From NCBI RefSeq assembly GCF_045999315.1, contig NZ_CP174607.1, positions 3,844,001 through 3,908,000 of the forward strand: a DNA stretch of 64,000 bases, given 5' to 3'. Of the stretch, positions 59,910 through 64,000 are shown piece by piece (the stretch's first letter is position 1; every line of letters begins with the position of its first letter). This stretch comes from Peredibacter sp045999315. GTDB taxonomy: Bacteria; Bdellovibrionota; Bacteriovoracia; Bacteriovoracales; Bacteriovoracaceae. The notes below the pieces were generated by a model. That model had not been told where the DNA came from, did no database searches, and was given only the letters and a program-made list of their open reading frames with translations. Position numbers and translations under genes: made by a program.

Positions 59910-60164
59910 TTAAAGACTGATCACACCTTTAATAGTACTCATCAATTCATAAACCTCGAGTACTTCGTCTGTGCTTTTCATGAGTTTTCGGGCAGAAATA
60001 GAGGTATAGTTGCCTTTTTTAGACAGAGTTTCCGTGATCTGATAACCCGGAAGTTTATCTATGATCAATAACTTATCCTCAATTTTGATGATAAATTTGA
60101 ACTCGTAATAGTCCGGCCAATTGTAACTCTCATCCAATAATGTTCTAAACTTTTGAATATCCAT
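59910..60164 (-). CDS. DUF493 (YbeD-like) small protein
   Basis: An 84-residue protein with the YbeD/DUF493 layout: LLDESYNWPDYYEFKFIIKIEDK and a C-terminal VLEVYELMSTIKGVISL. Family members are small ACT-like folds with unclear roles. There is no strong ribosome site. It precedes gpsA by 11 bp, as a first gene of a two-gene operon. Confidence 0.8.
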   Translation of the reverse strand: MDIQKFRTLLDESYNWPDYYEFKFIIKIEDKLLIIDKLPGYQITETLSKKGNYTSISARKLMKSTDEVLEVYELMSTIKGVISL

Positions 60165-60329
60165 AATTTTCGTTCTTTTTTTAAAATCCTGTTCTCACTA
60201 ACCTCGTGATTTCGCTCTCTCAAAAAGGGAAATCAGCCACTTAAGCTGGGCCTCGTGGATTAAGTTTTCCCTCTAGAATAACCGATCCAAGCTCTAATCA
60301 CAAAGGCGATTGATTGCCTGGGAGTTCCC

Positions 60330-62429
60330 ATGAAAGTATGGATGCTTGTCCTTCTGACGATTTCATATTCTGCGTTCGCCAGCGAATTCACCCATATTAA
60401 ATTGATCCCAGAGTTTGAGCACTATCTTACTCATGGAGAGACGAAAAGTCCCCAGAAATTGAAAACCTCCAAGGCGATGTCGGCCAACGATAATAGCTTT
60501 GTGGCAACATTTGAATCCAGAATGATGGGAGCACTTTTAGGAAGCACAAAAGGCACCATCACAAATCCAATTCCGGTAGATGGAGAAGAGTCTCCCCTCT
60601 ATGAAGAAATTCGTCGCCATCTTGAAGGTGCTCATCAACAACTAGGTGCCGAGCAGGTCTCAACCATCAATCGCCTGAATCAGCAGTTTAATCTTGGCTC
60701 ATCAAACTTCTCTGGCTTTAGCTGGCAGAGGCCATTTGGCGTTGTACACGTTTATGTAGATCGCCAAGTGACACCAAATCTTTTTGGAACAAACTGGCTC
60801 ATCCAAGACACCTTCAATTTCTACATTGAGGCCACGACTTTTCTTGAAAAGCTAAATGAGGCCGGTCTTTCAAATATGAGTGCCACCGAGATCGCGGCCT
60901 TCGCGGGAATCACCTTCTCTCGCGTTTACACTTACTATCACTATGCTAATTCTTATCAAGAAGGGCTCCAGGCCGATTACGGTAAACTCTTTCTTTCTTT
61001 TGCGAAGTTCAATCAAAGCGGCATGGAGAGCATGGCCCATGAAGAGATTCTAAAACGTGAAGACAATTGGACCGCCAGTGCCGGTGGTATCATTAGCACT
61101 CCTCCGCTTTATAATATTTCATTCTCAGGCGGTGTCCTTGCTCAGTTTGATTATCAACAGATGACTTCGGTCTCCAATACCAATAACCAAGACCAACGTT
61201 TTAAAATTGGCATCTCGGCAAAGAAAACCGCTTCTGCCGGCGCCACTGCTGAGCTTCAATTAGATTTCTTCAAACTCTTAAAGTTCTCTCTTCTTCGCTA
61301 TGATTTAAATTATGAATATTCTGCCGGACAGGAAATCACTCTTGGTCTCAATAACGATCAATGGCAACACGTGAAGAATGACACGGAAGAATACGCTGAA
61401 TTCAAAAAGGTCCTTAGAGGTCAAAGTACTGTTAAGGAACTAGAGCCTTACGTTGTTCGCTTAGATGAATCTAGTTCATCGTCGTTAGAATCCCGAGGAA
61501 GCATTCTTCTTTGGGGTAAAATGCAGAAGAGTAAAACGGAACAAATTCGTGTGATCAAAGATGATACCGTCCGTGTGTTCTTTAAGAACTATTCTCAAAA
61601 CGTAAAAGTCGTTCAGAATTTTCTGAGTCGTATTTTTTCTGCCATTATCTATAAACTTCTAAAACTTCCAGTGGGTGCCACAAACGCGGCCATCTATAGC
61701 CGCCAGCTCACTATGGAATACGAGGCCACACATGCTCAGGCGGCCGATCCTAAGATCAATCGAATCGACGGCACCGACCAATTCTCTTTTGTTCTCACCC
61801 AGTACTACGATGCCAACCGAACGGATCGTTGGATTGATCGCGGCTTTAAAAATGACATGATTTGGTTCGTGGACAATTTCACGACTCTTCCCAAAGACTA
61901 CAAAACCTCGATTAGATCGGAGCAGCTTAAAGGTCCGATGCGTGCAGAATCAAATCTTCGTGTAGAAAAAGCGGGGTTTGATTACCTCCTCGCCTCTTCG
62001 GAAAACTCAGTGTTTTATCAGCTCGCCATTGTTTGTGAATCAAAGAAAAAAGATGATTGGGCCCGTGAAGATCGTCGTGGGTCTATGCTGAATCGTTCGC
62101 AAACAGGCAATGAAGGCTGCGTGAAAGACCTGGGTCTAAAATATCTTTCATTCCGCAGTGACTATCTGTCTAACCACTTAAAGCCGTCGCTGGCGAAATT
62201 TAAAAGCTTTATCACCAAATATTACAAAGAGGCCGGGAACATCGCGAGCCTTCAGGCCCTCTTTGGTGCGGAAAATACTTTTATCAATGGGACCCTTCAG
62301 GCGAGAACCTCAATGGGCACAAGCTTCACAACGTCCTTTTCTGCTGGACAATTCCGGGGTCTGGGGGTTATTGATAACGTCAAAAGAAGCACCGGTTCAA
62401 GAGCTGTTGCCAGTATCGTAAGCGAGTAA
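60330..62429 (+). CDS. Large secreted protein of unknown function
   Basis: A 699-residue exported protein: signal MKVWMLVLLTISYSAFA, then a mature region with no domain I recognise. Strands rich in Tyr, Phe and Gly (FSGGVLAQFDYQQM, RYDLNYEYSAGQEITLGLNND) suggest beta structure, and the C-terminal third is helical. Two cysteines (VCESKKK and EGCVKDL) sit close together. GGGAG lies before the ATG. It is followed 3 bp later by a Sua5-type gene that begins with TTG. Confidence 0.8.
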   Translation: MKVWMLVLLTISYSAFASEFTHIKLIPEFEHYLTHGETKSPQKLKTSKAMSANDNSFVATFESRMMGALLGSTKGTITNPIPVDGEESPLYEEIRRHLEGAHQQLGAEQVSTINRLNQQFNLGSSNFSGFSWQRPFGVVHVYVDRQVTPNLFGTNWLIQDTFNFYIEATTFLEKLNEAGLSNMSATEIAAFAGITFSRVYTYYHYANSYQEGLQADYGKLFLSFAKFNQSGMESMAHEEILKREDNWTASAGGIISTPPLYNISFSGGVLAQFDYQQMTSVSNTNNQDQRFKIGISAKKTASAGATAELQLDFFKLLKFSLLRYDLNYEYSAGQEITLGLNNDQWQHVKNDTEEYAEFKKVLRGQSTVKELEPYVVRLDESSSSSLESRGSILLWGKMQKSKTEQIRVIKDDTVRVFFKNYSQNVKVVQNFLSRIFSAIIYKLLKLPVGATNAAIYSRQLTMEYEATHAQAADPKINRIDGTDQFSFVLTQYYDANRTDRWIDRGFKNDMIWFVDNFTTLPKDYKTSIRSEQLKGPMRAESNLRVEKAGFDYLLASSENSVFYQLAIVCESKKKDDWAREDRRGSMLNRSQTGNEGCVKDLGLKYLSFRSDYLSNHLKPSLAKFKSFITKYYKEAGNIASLQALFGAENTFINGTLQARTSMGTSFTTSFSAGQFRGLGVIDNVKRSTGSRAVASIVSE

Positions 62430-62432
62430 TTT

Positions 62433-63386
62433 TTGAATATCGTTGATCTAGATAAAGCGCGCGACCTTCTCCTTTCCGGAGAAGTGGTCGCCATTCCTAC
62501 TGAGACTGTTTACGGACTCGGTGGTTGGATTAATTCTGATGAGGGGCTTCGTAAGATCTTCTCAACAAAAGAGCGTCCGTTCTTTGATCCTCTGATTGTT
62601 CATATCGACGGCATTGAAAGTGCCAAGAAGCTAAGCAGCGATTGGACCCAGATCCACGATGTTTTAGCAAAGGCCTGCTGGCCCGGACCTCTTACCCTCA
62701 TTGCTAAAAAAAACGATTCGGTGAGCCCTCTTATTACTTCAGGTCTTGATTCCGTAGGACTGCGCTGTCCACGTCATGAGAAGACATTAGAGCTTCTTAA
62801 ATCAATTCCGGGCGGTGTGGCCGCACCAAGTGCTAACAAGTTCGGTAAGACCTCACCTACGCAAAGCCAGCACGTTTACCAAGAGTTTGGTGACGCTGTT
62901 GCGATTATCGAAGGTGGCGCCTCTGACATTGGCATCGAATCAACTGTTGCCGGTGTGGTGAATGGTCGCGTGGAAATCTTTCGTCCTGGTTTCTATACCG
63001 CTCAAAAATTAAAAGAGATTCTGAAAGAGGCCGGCCTAAACGTTGAGGTGGTCTATGCAGAAAGCCCAGTGGCCCCTGGACAACTTAAGCACCACTACAT
63101 GCCGAAGATCCCACTTGTTATTACGGGACCTGAATTTAGTTGGGCCAAAAACCAAACTGAAATCGAAAAAGAACTTCACAAGACCTTTAAGAAACCGGCC
63201 ATCTGGCTTCTACCAGAGAACCCAAGTATCGCAAGTCGTGAATTGTATCAGAAGATGAGAGAGTTTGATGAGCAAGGCTTTGACATCATCCTTACTCCAT
63301 TCTTACCAAACCACTCCGGAGAGGAATGGCTTGGTATCTGGAATCGCCTCGAGAAGGCGAAGACGCTTTCTTTAGCGAGGAAGTAA
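62433..63386 (+). CDS. L-threonylcarbamoyladenylate synthase (Sua5/YrdC family)
   Basis: Makes threonylcarbamoyl-AMP for the t6A37 modification of tRNAs. The 317-residue protein has a YrdC domain (VVAIPTETVYGLG, KERPFFDPLIVH, GLRCPRH, AAPSANKFGKTSPT, IESTVAGV) and a C-terminal Sua5 domain. The start is an unusual TTG at 62433 because no ATG precedes the YrdC domain. It is 3 bp after the large secreted protein gene and is convergent with the PH-like membrane protein. Confidence 0.93.
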   Translation: MNIVDLDKARDLLLSGEVVAIPTETVYGLGGWINSDEGLRKIFSTKERPFFDPLIVHIDGIESAKKLSSDWTQIHDVLAKACWPGPLTLIAKKNDSVSPLITSGLDSVGLRCPRHEKTLELLKSIPGGVAAPSANKFGKTSPTQSQHVYQEFGDAVAIIEGGASDIGIESTVAGVVNGRVEIFRPGFYTAQKLKEILKEAGLNVEVVYAESPVAPGQLKHHYMPKIPLVITGPEFSWAKNQTEIEKELHKTFKKPAIWLLPENPSIASRELYQKMREFDEQGFDIILTPFLPNHSGEEWLGIWNRLEKAKTLSLARK

Positions 63387-63941
63387 TCCGAATTTTTTCA
63401 ATAAGAACACAACCAGAGTGAAAGTCAGCACCACGATGAGAAACTTCTTGGCATTCATCAGAAGCCTTGAATAATCATCACGGGCCAGGTCACCAGGAAT
63501 ATTGTGCTGATCCAGAATCGCGATCACGCGTTCAATATTATTGTCAGCAATCACAAACACGTCCCCTTTCTGGGTGTGAATCGTGATGACATGATTTGGC
63601 TGAAGAAGCTTATAGCTTTTTACATCTGTATAAAGCACTTCCTTGTTCATGAAAGGAAGCCCGCGGTTGTACACGAAACCTTTTTCGCAAAAACGCACAC
63701 CACGAATAAAGGCATAGTAAATGGCCGGAACTATCACAATCAAGAAGAACGTGATGAACTCATTCGGGTAACGGTAGTGATAATTTAAAACATCCAGGAT
63801 TTTAAAACGGCCAATCGCCTGAAACTTTTCATAAGTATAAGTATCAAGGATGAAGTCGTTTGTGAAAAACACCACGACCGCCAGGATCACCAACTTAAAA
63901 ACATTCAGCATTGATGTTTTATAAAGCTTCTTCCCTAGCAT
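63372..63941 (-). CDS. Membrane protein with PH-like domain
   Basis: A 189-residue membrane protein with spans at about residues 14-30, 61-78 and 165-182 (LIVVLTFTLVVFLL). The central part (FCEKGFVYNRGLPFMNKEVLYTDVKSYKL) resembles bacterial PH-like domains. No partner is known. It starts at a TAATG junction with the gene to the right, so they are co-translated. It overlaps the Sua5 gene end by 15 bp. Confidence 0.7.
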   Translation of the reverse strand: MLGKKLYKTSMLNVFKLVILAVVVFFTNDFILDTYTYEKFQAIGRFKILDVLNYHYRYPNEFITFFLIVIVPAIYYAFIRGVRFCEKGFVYNRGLPFMNKEVLYTDVKSYKLLQPNHVITIHTQKGDVFVIADNNIERVIAILDQHNIPGDLARDDYSRLLMNAKKFLIVVLTFTLVVFLLKKFGLLPR

Positions 63942-64000
63942 TAGAAATCTCCAATGTTCGGATGAATATTTTGAGCGTAACGAACAAGATCGATCACTTC
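63941..64000 (-). CDS. C-terminal end of an unidentified protein (runs off right edge)
   Basis: Only the last 19 residues are seen (EVIDLVRYAQNIHPNIGDF then stop). The family cannot be identified from this fragment. Its TAA overlaps the start of the PH-like membrane protein gene (TAATG), so the two are likely one operon. Confidence 0.6.
   Translation of the reverse strand, partial: EVIDLVRYAQNIHPNIGDF

Overview
The window looks like ordinary chromosome from a Gram-negative bacterium of moderate G+C (mid-forties by eye), most likely a member of the Bdellovibrionota, Bacteriovorax/Peredibacter side. The pointers are a TIGR02147-type regulator, many short secreted or lipoprotein genes that match no common family, a dense set of secreted hydrolases (subtilisin/kexin-like, trypsin-like, S12-like and class D beta-lactamase-like), an exported Hsp20-like protein and a eukaryote-type NADP isocitrate dehydrogenase. 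The taxonomic assignment is an inference; no rRNA is present.

Layout. 1-2.3 kb: glyoxylate shunt operon aceB-aceA (aceA runs off the left edge). 2.3-7.6 kb: a TolC-RND-TetR operon without an adaptor gene, with a promoter that carries a probable TetR operator. 7.6-11.4 kb: ergothioneine genes egtB-egtD followed by a SOUL protein and an OmpA-like lipoprotein. 11.4-14 kb: stress-type genes (DUF4383, hemerythrin, UspA, a receiver-cyclic nucleotide protein). 14-16.9 kb: a kexin-like lipoprotein protease coupled to a membrane-anchored partner. 17-18.3 kb: icd. 18.3-22.3 kb: secreted proteins, the TIGR02147 regulator with GTTTCA/TGAAAC operators, and a porin. 22.7-26.3 kb: polyphosphate genes ppx, sixA and ppk. 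26.5-30.8 kb: a charged repeat protein, an S12-like protein, a zinc ribbon and recJ. 30.8-38.6 kb: cyclophilin, PilZ, murI, twin SDR proteins and a HAD phosphatase. 39-49 kb: a CHASE histidine kinase, a FAD/Rieske oxidoreductase, tiny Q/N-rich and secreted proteins, LysR, HAD, GFA and DUF1624 genes. 49-53.5 kb: secreted trypsin and beta-lactamase, a decayed Lrp gene beside an ORF6N gene, an NTPase and tRNA-Arg(TCT). 53.5-64 kb: rsgA, exported Hsp20, a BtuF-like protein, DsbD, gpsA, a 699-residue secreted protein of unknown function, and a Sua5-type tRNA modification enzyme.

How it fits together. The central-carbon genes sit at the isocitrate branch point: icd drives the TCA cycle while aceA and aceB form the bypass. 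Redox and stress defence is a repeated theme (ergothioneine, hemerythrin, UspA, DsbD, exported Hsp20). Envelope export and proteolysis form the second theme. The only clearly accessory stretch is about 51.5-53.2 kb, where a regulator remnant, a long palindrome, an ORF6N gene and a GC-poor gap lie on the 3' side of a tRNA gene, although no integrase or att repeat was seen. No CRISPR array, IS element or rRNA was found. The strongest leads are the protease with its separately encoded putative chaperone, the TIGR02147 operator pair, the adaptor-less RND operon with an operator between -35 and -10, and an unlisted 47-residue lipoprotein gene.
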